A stretch of DNA of 64,000 nt, taken from Tribonema minus. Taxonomy: Eukaryota; Sar; Xanthophyceae; Tribonematales; Tribonemataceae. This document shows positions 54,081-64,000 of this stretch, piece by piece. Made by a program: the position numbers and the translations under genes. The stretch lies in the NCBI GenBank assembly GCA_017506865.1, contig JAFCMP010000257.1, positions 186,001-250,000 of the forward strand, in the 5' to 3' direction. Numbering within the stretch: the stretch's first letter is position 1; the number at the start of each line of letters is the position of its first letter. The notes under the pieces were generated by a model that was not told the DNA's origin, did no database searches, and was given only the letters and a program-made list of their open reading frames with translations.

Positions 54081-57000
54081 ATGGCCACCAAGCTGACGGA
54101 CTGTGTGTTCATCGGGGACGCTGAGTCCTCGCAGGATCCAGAGTTCATCGAGCTCAACAAGATCACGCACATCATCAACTGCGCTGGGAGACAGTTGCCT
54201 AACCTGTGGGAACGACACGGGCTGCGATACTTAACATTCCCGTGGGACGACACGGAAGCATGCATTCTCTTCGACGGCCACGCCAACATCGTCGTGAAGC
54301 AGATCACGAGCTTCATCGATGGCGCCACCGCCGCGGGAGAGAGCATACTCGTCCACTCGTTGGAGGGGACAAGCCGATGCGTGGCCTGCGCCATGTCGTA
54401 CCTCATGTACAAGTTCAGATGGGGGTGTAAGAAGGCCTTTCAGTACATCAGCCAGAAGCGCCCTGACGCCGCACCAAACCAGGGCTTCATTCACCAGCTC
54501 TACCTGCTCGATGAACGCCTTTGCATGGCTCGGTGGGGCGACGGCGCGCCGCCAACGGAGGCGGAGCGAGTGAGGCACTCTGATTGGCCGGTTCGCTCGT
54601 CTCCGCACAGGAATGGCAAGGGGGGGCCTTGGAGAACCGCAGGGGCGTCGAGAGGGGGTGGGGTGGGGAAGCATGGTTGGGCAGATGGCTATGAGACGGA
54701 TGAGGTAAGTTGGCGGATGTTGAGGGTGTTCGCCGTTGCTGTCGACCCCATTGGCACAGTGCATAGAGGGTTTGGGGGTGTTATGTCACTTTCATGCTGG
54801 CAGGACTCCCTTTGTTTCGCTTACCCGAAGCGTTCATGTGTCCGCCAACTGATCAATTCAAGTACTAGACTAGGGAGTTTACATATTTTGTGGCATTGAA
54901 GTTTGTTGATGGCACATGCCAATCGCCTTACCATGTGCGTGCACCGTCTATGTTTCCACACCAACACTTGAATGCGCCTGCATTTAGGTGCCAATTTAGC
55001 CTTTGTAGCAGAACACTGCTTGAGACCGGTGTTCCAACAGCTCAGAGTTGACGCAAGAAATGGCATCCTTGAAGTCTGCAACACCTTGAAGTATGATGAC
55101 ACTCCCCATACCCTTGTAACCTGCAGTAACAGTGCTGGCACTGCTCTGCCTATCAGCCTACTTCAAGCATTTACAGAATGGCCATGCTCTAATAAGGCTC
55201 ATCAGCACGCACTGGTCACTGCTGGTTCAACCAATAACACCGCTGTGATATATCGCCTCTGGACGCTGGCTTGTGGCATGAGTCATGACACTGGTAAGGG
55301 AGTGGCCGATGAGTCATGACACTGGTAACAGTGGCCGATCAGCAAGGAGTACTGGCACGCTATACACCAGGCTCATGGCTGTGTACAACACCAGCACACT
55401 TTCACAAGCACCTAAAGTGTGCCTCTCCTCTTTTGGTTTTTTATTTCAACGCTAGCATCAGGAGAGGAGCAGCCAGCACGTCGCCAGTTGAAGCAAGCCT
55501 CAAGTGGCTGAGTGCACATCAAATGCAATCAACAAGTTATTGCTCACGGCATGTTGCCAGACTCTTGCAGCTCAAGCCGCCAACTCTCCATGCTCAGTGC
55601 GCCAATGCACACCACACACACCGACAGCAGGGTTGAACCACAGACTTCAGCAGCAAATGATGGCCTGGTTGTGAACTGCTGGTGCTCTACATGTGAACTG
55701 ATGATGTACTGCAGCTGACACGACAACGGGCGGTGACCTGAGCCTCACTCACCTACACACATGACTTTCGCCTCCTGCTTTCCCGCCAACAGGAGCAGCA
55801 GATGCTGGTGAACAGCTTTCTCAACAGCCAGTGTCTCATCGAAGACGTACCGCCGCCGCGCCTCAGCAAAGATTCCCACACCGTCTCCTCCAAAATCCGG
55901 TGGGGGGATCACGCGCACAACCACAGCGCCGCCGGCACTGGCAAACACGCCAAAGGCGAACACCGGGTGATCAAGGGCGGGGAGGGGGAGGGGGGCCAGA
56001 GGGGGATTCTGAAGGGGGCGCGTGCCAGGGCCATGGCAGCAGCGGCGGAGGTCGCGGCGCGGGAGGCGGCGCACGCCGTGGCGCACGCCGAGACTGTTCT
56101 GCGGAACAGTTCTGGAAGCGGCCGCAGGCACGCAGCTGCTGCTGCTTCTGCTGGGGAGGATGCAGGGGCGGGGGGGAGGGGAGCTGTGGCGGCGGCGGCG
56201 GCAGCGGCTGCAGCAGTGAGCAGAGGCGGAAGTGCGACAGCTGCGCACAGCCCTGTCGTGGTGACTGCCAAGGCATTGGGTAACACTGCCAGCGCACCGC
56301 TGCCGGCTGCAGCGGCAGCGCCTGTACTGGGCGCACAGGCAGCAGCGCCAACATTGGCGGCGGCGGCGGCGGCGCCGGCAGTAGCGGCGCCAGCGCAGCC
56401 TACTCACAACTTATCAAGAGGCAGCAACATCAGTCTGGAGGCAAATCCCGCAGCTGCGTGGGTGCAGGAAGGCCATAATCATGTGACGAGTGGCATGCCT
56501 GCTGCTGGTGCTTCGGCTGCCACAGCTGCGCCTGCCGGTGCAGGTGCGCTGGTACAGGAGCACGACGAACGCCATTCACAGCAGCAGCAGCCGCGGCAGC
56601 GCTCACAAACGCAGGTGGCAGGTGGGGCTGCTGCTGCCGCCCCTGCTGCCGCTGCTGCTGATGCTGCTGCTGGTGCTGCTGCCACGCCCGCTGTTGCGAC
56701 ACCTGCTCTGCCGCAGCAACAGCAGCAGCAAGAACAATGCCGGCAAAGTGTTGGCGCTGCTGCTGGACCATCCGCTGCAGCCGATTATGTCGTGCCAGCA
56801 CAGCCTTATTCGGAGCCAGCGGCGGCAGCGGCGCCCGCTGCTGCCAGCGCATCATCACCTGCTGCAGCGCTCAACACTCGGCCTGCAAACCGCAGCGACA
56901 GCAGCAGCAGCGGCACTGGCACCGGTATCAGGAGCATGGTGGCGACTGCACCGGCGCCGCTCTCGGTGAGTGGTGCTGCTGCCATCAGCGCGGCACCCAC

Positions 57001-59365
57001 CACCATCGCAGTCTCTGCTGCTGCTGCTCCTGCTGCCACCGCCGCCGCTGCCGTGAGCCCCATCCTGCGGCGCGGTGTGCAGGCCCAACAGGCGATTGCC
57101 GCGGCAGGCCCCGGTCTGAGCGCGCTGCTGCTGCTGGCGAGTGCGCCTGATCCTGTCATACGCCCCGCCACTCCACACAAGAAGCAGCATCAGCAGCAGC
57201 AGCAGTCGGCGCCTGCTGATGATGCTGTTGCAATCAGGCCGCACGTAAGCAATCCCAGCGCGACCGCTGCTGCATCACGTGGCGCCAGCAGCAGCACCAG
57301 CGCTGACGATGTGGGCGCCGGCGTGCACGGCGGCGGCGGCGGCAGCGGCACTGCAGATGCCAGCAGCAGAGCGCAGCAGCGGCTGCAGCACGCAGAGGAC
57401 GCGCAAGCGATGAGCACTGCTGCGTCATCGCGCTCGACGCGCCCGCACAACACGCTGCTGCAGGCGGCGCAGCGGCAGCAGCAGCAGCAGCTGGCAGAGC
57501 GCTATCCCGCCACTGCGCGCAGCAGCAGCAGCAGCAGCGGCGGCGCCTCGCCAGATGGCGTAGCGCTGCGCGCCGCCGCCGCCGCCGCCATCGGCAAAGT
57601 CCCCGCGACGCTGCGACGCCGCGGCTCCAGCGGCTCCATCGCCAGTGCCGCCGCAGCTGCTGCGGACCGCAACGAGTCACTGCGGGCATCAGCAGCAGCG
57701 GCAGCAGCGGCGGCAGCAGCGGCGGCATATCAGCAGGGCGTCGGTCCCGCGCTGCGACCGCAGTCGCACAACCCTGCCTCCGACCCGGTACTGGCGCGCG
57801 GACTGGGCAACAGCGGCGGCGGCGGCGGCGGCGGCAGCAGCGGCGGCGGCGGAGGCGCAGCGAGCGCGGCCGGGCGGCAGAACAGCGGCGGCATGGCGCA
57901 GTATCAGGGCGGCGGTCCTGTGAAGGCGCTGGCGATGGCGCTGCAGGCCGGGGGTGCGGGGGGGGGGTACCCCATACGGTCACGGCCGCTGACGGCGCCG
58001 GAAGCGTGGACGCCATTTGGGGGGGGGGGACAGGGGGGGTTGGGGGGACAGGGGGGGCTGGGGCGGCGGCGAGGGAGCGCCAGCTCTCACCAGTCGGAGG
58101 ATTCGGCGTCGAGTTCGTCGTCGTGGCAGCCTTTTCAGGTGAGTGGCGTGAGCTACTTGTGGAGGCGGACATTCAGGCAGCTGGGTGTGAGTCCTGGCCA
58201 TTGAACCAACAGCATTGTCTATAAAAAAGAGGTTTTTGCGACATGCATACGTAGTGGTGTGTGGGGGCAGTGGCCGCCGCCGCCGCCGCAGCAGCAGCAG
58301 CAGTATGCGCTGCTGCGGCAGTGGCAGCGACACTGCACGGCCGATGCTGGCCTTCGTCACACCGTCATATTTCATCACATCATCTACAGGACTCGTTTCC
58401 CGGCTACTTGTGTCACAAGCTCAGCTCTCAACAATGTCCACGGTACTTTAACCAACAATGTCAATGTCCTTGGTACTTTACCTGAACATGTACTGATACA
58501 ATACCACTACCTTCGTGGGACCTTCTTGCAGCAGCAGCAGCAGCAGCAGCGGCGACGAAACGATAGCGCGACCGCCGCCGACCTGCGCCCCCCGCAGCCC
58601 TCCGCCTGTGCATCGCCATACGCACGCCAGAGCCGCCAGCCAGCGCGCGTTCCTCAGACGTATCGCTCCGGCTCTCCGGCACCTACGCGAACACGGCGCC
58701 AGGCCGGCAGCGGCGGCGGCGGCGGCGATGCTGGCGGCGGCTACACCGCGGCTGACTTGCTGGCGCGAGAGGCGCGTCTGCTGCTGCAGCAGCAGCAGCA
58801 GCAGCGCGGCAGGCGACCCGCGACAGGCGGCGGCGACGGCGGTAGCGGCAGCGGCGGTGGCGGCAGCGGCGGCAGCAGTGGGTTGAGGCAGCCTGCTGCC
58901 GTGCGCGTCATGTACGAAAGCCCGAGTTCGCAGCGCATTGGCGGCGGCAGCAGCAGCAGCGCTCATCCAGTGTTGGTGCGCGCCGCAAATCCGCGTCTCT
59001 CCGCCTCTGCCGACTTTGAGCGCGGCATCAGCGGCGGCGGTCTTTGGGCCACATCGGCGGCAGCAGCAGCGGGAGAGCGGCCGCGCAGCGCCTCCGCCGC
59101 GCCCTCGCTGCGCGCCAGCGGCAGGAGCGCAGCATCGCCGCCGCAGCAGCAGCGGCGGCAGCGCGCACCGAGCCCCGCACCCGCCGCGGCGGCGGCGCTG
59201 CTGCCGCGCGAGGCCACGGACCGGGACACGCTGCGTGATCCGAGGATGTATGCTGGTGGTGGCGTGAGGCAGCTGAAACGCAGCGCGAGTCTGACGTCGC
59301 GAATGCCGCCTGCAGCGGCAGCGACCGTGGGGGAGTTGAGGGGGAGCACCCCTCGATGGCGTTAG
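54081..59365 (+). CDS. STYX-like dual-specificity pseudophosphatase with giant low-complexity tail
   Basis: Exons 54081-54704, 55793-58138 and 58532-59365 join at phase 0 to 1267 residues. Residues 1-155 are a dual-specificity phosphatase fold: DCVFIGDAESSQDPEFIEL, ITHIINCAGRQLPNLW, LTFPWDDTEA (general-acid loop) and ILVHSLEGTSRCVACAMSYL. The active signature HCxxGxxR reads H92-S93-L-E-G-T-S-R99, so the nucleophile is Ser, as in STYX-type pseudophosphatases. The rest of the fold is kept, which argues for a binding role. ATG at 54081 sits in a good context (ACACCATGG) after an AG. Residues 209-1267 are Ala/Gln/Ser/Gly-rich, encoded largely by CAG, GCA, GCG and AGC repeats, with no domain. An extra small exon near 58280-58330 is possible. 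The target is unknown. Confidence 0.8.
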
Positions 59366-60966
59366 GGCGCACTCGCGGATCGCAGCTGGCACTAGCTCCT
59401 GTGGTCTGCAACCTAGCGCTAGGGCAGCGTTGGCCACTGGCATTGGACTCGAGTTTAGAGTTGAAGTTGCAGCGCGAGCACTGGGGCTCGGCAGCGAGCT
59501 GCACTTGCGCCGCCCCCTCTGCTGATTGATGTTGATTATCGGTGTCGTTGATGTGTTGGTGAGCATGTGTTGCATTGGTTTCCTCCAGTTTTGGCGTTTG
59601 TTACATGGCAACCAGTTTCTTACCTGAGAGTCTTCTCATGGCGCGCTTTGTGTGCTCGTGTGGATGAGACAGACGTGACGTTTCTTTCATGCTCGGCCCG
59701 AAGTCACAAAGTGATGTGCTGCTGGAATGTAAACGGCGCTAATGAAAAGAGACTGTACACGTCAACTGCTGAAACCTCATGTAAACAAAACATGTCCTGC
59801 TGATCGTATGTAAATAATGTAGGTCTTGCAAAAAAATCCCGTCGAAGTGTTTGATGTTCTTCAAGTATGCTTCCTCAGTGTTAGCCCCCCCCCCCCCCCG
59901 CCCCCGTTTGTTTGCACCCAAGCTTTCGCCCATGATACTGTTGATGCACAGCCTACAAGCGCATAGCTCCACTCTGTCTGTGGCGCTTCAAATTGGCTAT
60001 TCTTTGTCGGTGTGATGCGCATGGCGGTGTCAACAGAGTGTGGTAAGTGAGACACTCTATGGAACAAACATTTGGTGTGCAGCCACAACTTCCTATTCCT
60101 GCATTTCTACTGATTGCCAATGCAACCTGTTTTCGGCTCGGGAAAATGCCTCCAAGAAACTCTAGCAGACAGAGTTTGCCACAGTACGTCATGCCATGTG
60201 GTGATGCCAAGTCAATGATTGCAGGAGCTTCTGGTTACCTTCTGCACACAGTCTGCTTGCGTCGCGTGTGACTCTCCTTGAACCCAAACCCTTAGTGTTT
60301 ACCTCAGTTCTGCAATGAGTTTCAGACATGGCACATTGTTCTCAGGCCAGCAGTGATTGCCGTCTTTCAGACCACTCTCATGATTCTCATGTGCGGTTGC
60401 TCAGGTGCACAACCCACAAGCATCGAAGGCAAGCATGCAGGCTTTCTGCAGCGAGTTACACCTACTTCAAAGTACCGTGGTTTCCATGATGAAGTGAAAA
60501 AGGCAAGAGGGTCCCAACGACTCATAGAAACCCTGCACACATGCACACCATGAAGAACAGGTTGACGTGTACACAAGAGAGGCAGCAAAAACGCCCTCAC
60601 AGCGGCTGATGGAATGTTGGCGTCCATGCGAAACCCCTGACCGGCGCACACAATACCAGCAACTTGAACATGTGTCACAGAACCTAAGGCATGGAGGTAT
60701 GATGCACACCACCGCGCTGCAGCCGCACCCAGCGGTGATTTCACAAGCCGGCCAAATGCTAACAGTCGAAGGCCACACACACAAGGGTAATGTGCACACC
60801 GTAATGCCGAATGCGTGTGCCCCCCATACAAGTCCCCCCCCCTCTCCCTTCTGTACAATGTTGGGTGACGCAGTGTGTCCCTGCTGCTGTGAGCGCCGGC
60901 AGCTGCAGCTCAACACCACTTCAATTGGAGACATCAACTTGTGCGGTGGTCACTACTTCAACAGAG
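59366..60966. other. Convergent 3' gap between pseudophosphatase and acyl-CoA synthetase
   Basis: Both genes end into this region, so it should hold two 3' UTRs. A C run lies at 59887-59903. No conserved gene was recognised. Confidence 0.5.
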
Positions 60967-63900
60967 CTACTTCAAGGATGCGTACATGGCCGCGATTTCC
61001 TTCTTGAAGAGCTTCTTGGCCTGGAAGCGCTTGAGTTTGAAAGTGGGCGTGAGGAGGTCATTGTCCACGCTGAAAGGCTCCACCACTAGGTGCACGGCCT
61101 GTGTGTGTCGGAATCAGCACGCGGGCAAAGGGTGAGCTGAAGTTTGAAGTGGAGTGGGGCATATGCACAAAGGTGACTGCGACGCTGAAGAGAGCACATT
61201 GCGAGACCATGGGCAGCGGCAGCGCTCAACAGCAGCAGCGCACAACAGCAGCAATCACAGCAGCAGCAGCAGCAGCAGCAGTGCTCAATAGCAGCGACCA
61301 CAGCAGCAACGATCAACAGCAGCCACAGCCGCAGCAGCAGCGGCAACCGCAGCAGCATGGCCACAGCAGCAGCAGCAGCATGGCCACAGCAGCAGCAGCA
61401 GCAGCAGCAGCGCTCAACAAAAGCAGCAGCAGCAGCAATGCTTCACAGCAGCAGCAGCAGCGCTCAACATCAGCCGCAGCAGCGCTCATCCCTCACCTTG
61501 GCGAGCTCGAACCCGTGCAGCTTGGCGGCGCGTCCCGTCACCGTCATCTCCCCCAGCACCCACTTCACCGCCGCGGCATCCTTCACAAGGTCCTCAGGCT
61601 TGGCCGACTTGCCGTTGTCCGCTGCCCACTTCCCCAGGACGTCAAAGTCGGGCACAACGATTGCCACCACGCACGACTGCAGAGAGTCGCCGTAGACAAA
61701 GGACTGCGCGACGGCGGCGCACGTCGCGTACACGTTCTCCACCTTCTCCGCCGCGACGTACTCGCCCTGGCTGAGCTTGAACATGTTCTTGACGCGATCC
61801 ACGATCTTGAGCTGGCCGGTGGGGAGCCAGATGCCGACGTCGCCCGTGTGCGTCCAGCCGTCAGAGTCAATGGCCTCTGCCGTCTTGTCCGGCATCTGCA
61901 GCGGGGGAGAGATGAGCAGGCGCACGCATCAGGAAGGAGCTGATTGCGGCAGTCAGAGCTTGGCGTCAACTATTCAAGTGCCAAAGTCAATTATCACACA
62001 TGCAGCCGTTGCGTCGATGGCCTTTGCCGTCTTGTCTGGCATCTGCGACAGTTAAGAGATCAGCAGGCGCGTTATTGATGGCGGCAAGGCTTTGAGCAGC
62101 AGGGGAGAGCTCAGCAGGCGCGTTGTGAACAGTGGCAAGGCTTTGGGTAGAGGGTGCCAGACACAAGGCAGACTTTTTTCGCACTGGAAAAGTGCAAATT
62201 GTTGAAGTGCTGCCCACATGCAGTATGGCCTTTGCCGGCTTGTCTGGTCTCTGCAGCGGGAAAGAGATTGGTAGATGCATGGGTGAGCAGTGTCAACCTA
62301 ACCCTAACCCTAACCCTAAGGCATTAATTATTCAAGTTGAGGAGCCCGTGTTCCTCCTTGTGCAAAGCAAAGGCCATCATTGACACGGCCTTTAAGCAGT
62401 AGCACCTCATCAGCAATACCTGCCCAGCTGTTGACCTGCACAAATCTTGCGACAACGTTGTAAGCAAACAGGTCTATACTGCACATACTCCAACCCCACT
62501 GATCACCATCACCGTCATCATCAACAACATGCCTACATATACATGCCCCACCCCTCCCACTCACCATGTAGTACCCCTTGAACACGGAGGGCCCCCTGAA
62601 GCAGATCTCCCCCCGCCCCGCGCAGGGGATGGCGTTCCCCTCCCCCGCATCGTGCTCCGTGTCAGTGCTCAAATAGCCCATGTCTGGCACCGAAACGAGC
62701 TTGATCTCGGTACTGGGAGAGGGACCTCCAACGTGTCCCGAGCTCACGTCGGCAATGCTGGTGAGGGTGCCCGCCGCAGCGGTTTCAGATTGGCCGTAAC
62801 TGTTGAAGGGGCAGGGATATCATGGAACGATGGGTTTAGCCACGGCGGTAGGAGAATGGAAGTTACAGCTGGGATATGTGTAAATCACGGTGCTTTACCT
62901 CAGGCGGGTCTCAGTTGGATGAAAGAACCGCAGCAGAACACTGTTACAAACCACATGCGCGGTGATTAATGTTGAGAACCATGTGTATGTACTGCGTGGT
63001 ATTCAATTGGCGCAATGCAAGGAGTGTGCACAGCAGGGTTGGTAATTACGGCACATTGAGGTACTTCCTTACGCGCCAATGATCACCAAGAGCGCCACGA
63101 GCAGGAAGCCAATGACTACGACCACATTGAGTTTCATTTGATATTACCGACAGGGTGAAGATTTGAGATTCAGGGGTAGAATTTTGAGCTAGGGTTGGAA
63201 GCATTAGTAGGGTTGAGGTTTTGCACTCTCCCTCAATCACCACTGATGTGTAGGAGATGGTGTCTTCCACTACTGTAAGAAGAGTTTGAGGTAGATCTAC
63301 ATAGGTCTCCATGACCACCGACGAGAAGACCAAGCGCAGAAAGTCTATGATGTCATATACTACTTGACGTTAGGGGTTTGAGGTAGTTGGGGTTTATAGA
63401 GGGTCCAGATATTGGTTTTGCAATGTGCGCTCACCCCTTGCTGACCACCGACGAGACGGCCACTCGCAGAAAGTCCATGATGTCATCTACTACTTGAAGT
63501 TGGGCGTTTGAAGCAGTTAAGGTTTGAAGTAGGTTCAAAGTTAGGGTTTGAGGTTTGTGCTCAACCCTAAGTGACCATTAACAAGAACACAACGCGCAGG
63601 AAGTCCATCGCATCAATTTCAGGCAGGACCAGGCTTGAGGTATAGCTAGGGCTTAAGTGTAAACAGATGTTGCAGTTCGCACTCACCCCTCAATCACCAT
63701 TAATGAGAACCCTACTCGCAATGACGCCATCCACTAATTGAAGTTAGGGTTTTGAAGTAGTCGAAGTTTGAAGTAGGGTCAAGTTTAGGGTTTGCAGTTC
63801 GCGCTCACCCCTCAATGACCACCGACGATAACACCATGCGCGAAAGCCCATCACGGTTATGTCAGGCGGGACCAGTGGCTAGAGTTTGTAGTTACACTTT

Positions 63901-64000
63901 GAAGTATTAGGATTTGAAATCTGCGCACTCACCCCTCGATGACCACCGACGAGAAGACCACGCGCAGGACGACAATGACGACTCTCCACTTTTTGAAAAG
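60967..64000 (-). CDS. Long-chain acyl-CoA synthetase, C-terminal half (5' exons beyond window)
   Basis: Exons complement(63933-64000, continuing out), complement(62565-62799), complement(61497-61895) and complement(60967-61098) join in frame to 277 residues. Blocks of the AMP-forming family: FSSVVIEG-YGQSETAAAGTLT, SGHVGGPSPSTEIKLVSV, GRGEICFRGPSVFKGYYM, GWTHTGDVGIWLPTGQLKIV, DRVKNMFKLSQGEYVAAEKV, and the tail PFSVDNDLLTPTFKLKRFQA ending MYASLK. It activates fatty acids to CoA esters with ATP; this class is usually membrane-bound. The N-terminal half is outside the window. Introns hold copies of exon edges, including a long array at 63073-63860 and CAG tracts at 61220-61490. Confidence 0.9.
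61220..61490 (+). repeat. CAG-rich tract in acyl-CoA synthetase intron
   Basis: Several short CAG runs separated by CTCAAC or GGCCAC units. The GCGCTCAACA-like spacing recalls worn copies of a donor edge mixed with triplet expansion. It is intronic by the exon model. Confidence 0.7.
61995..62275 (-). repeat. Decayed copies of acyl-CoA synthetase exon acceptor edge
   Basis: Plus-strand text of the true edge (61868-61915: TGGCCTCTGCCGTCTTGTCC, GGCATCTGCAGCGGG) recurs at 62008-62065 (TGGCCTTTGCCGTCTTGTCT, GGCATCTGCGAC) and at 62225-62272 (TGGCCTTTGCCGGCTTGTCT, GGTCTCTGCAGCGGG). Confidence 0.9.
63073..63860 (-). repeat. Array of acyl-CoA synthetase exon donor-edge copies
   Basis: At least six units at roughly 63073-63130, 63300-63335, 63433-63475, 63560-63600, 63678-63715 and 63795-63840 copy the true exon end at 63925-63985. 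On the minus strand most read FLRVxFSSVVIEG-like and several end in GGTGAG. Spacing in the array is about 110-135 bp, larger at the low-coordinate end. Spacers share TTAGGGTTTGAAGTAG-like sequence. Confidence 0.85.

Noticed and set aside
58478-59611. 377-residue Ala/Arg-rich frame on the minus strand
   Set aside because: Shadow of the last pseudophosphatase exon; triplet repeats stay open in several frames.
61101-61943. 280-residue Gln/Ser/Ala frame on the plus strand
   Set aside because: It is the opposite strand of the CAG-rich intron and of an acyl-CoA synthetase exon that is clearly coding on the minus strand.
63073-63137. ATG followed by a hydrophobic stretch (MKLNVVVVIGFLLVALLVII), as a start of the acyl-CoA synthetase
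   Set aside because: It lies directly before the exon that encodes the middle of the enzyme and aligns with the array of exon-end copies, so it is a copy and not the N-terminus.
1-64000. CRISPR arrays, rRNA or tRNA genes, retroelement or capsid genes
   Set aside because: Looked for on both strands; no direct-repeat/spacer array, cloverleaf-type box sequences, rRNA cores, or polymerase or capsid motifs were recognised.

Overview
The window is nuclear DNA of a eukaryote, most likely a microalga with a plastid of secondary red origin (haptophyte, cryptophyte or stramenopile type). Genes are cut by GT-AG introns that are mostly 0.4-1.4 kb. Two points favour that lineage, as inference only. A metacaspase carries its p10 domain before p20 (type III order, reported so far from such algae). 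An HD-domain protein starts with a signal peptide that ends in a Phe-containing cleavage motif of the kind used for plastid entry there. TTAGGG-type repeats lie scattered inside introns. GC is near 50 percent, with long pure G or C runs and CAG/CTG tracts that code for Ala, Gln and Ser. No operon, CRISPR array, rRNA, tRNA or retroelement was seen.

Layout, left to right. A tubby-like protein C-terminus (+, 194-3927). A peroxiredoxin-like gene without its peroxidatic Cys (-, 6244-7464). An unknown alpha-rich protein (-, 8194-8712). A repeat-rich gap with large inverted repeats (8.7-12.2 kb). A FYVE-like zinc finger, membrane helix and bulb-lectin protein (-, 12225-14741). A ten-exon type III metacaspase with a long Gly/Ser/Tyr-rich head (+, 16512-25374). 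A membrane plus LRR protein with an internal tandem duplication (+, 28870-31680). A four-EF-hand protein (-, 33551-35474). An HDDC2-like nucleotidase (-, 35962-37752), divergent from a rhomboid protease (+, 37971-42267). A membrane protein with an HNH-like zinc site (-, 43613-46199), divergent from HSBP1 (+, 46283-46822). An acidic/Lys-rich protein (+, 48379-52501). A STYX-like pseudophosphatase with a giant low-complexity tail (+, 54081-59365). The 3' half of a long-chain acyl-CoA synthetase (-, 60967-64000).

The genes do not form one pathway. What unites the window is intron structure. In six of the multi-exon genes the introns carry decayed copies of the edge of the neighbouring exon, splice site included, placed just outside the true exon. 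Acceptor-side copies lie upstream and donor-side copies downstream. In the acyl-CoA synthetase and the HNH-like gene they have grown into small arrays. A young tandem duplication inside the LRR gene may show the same process making a new intron. This is the most unusual signal here.
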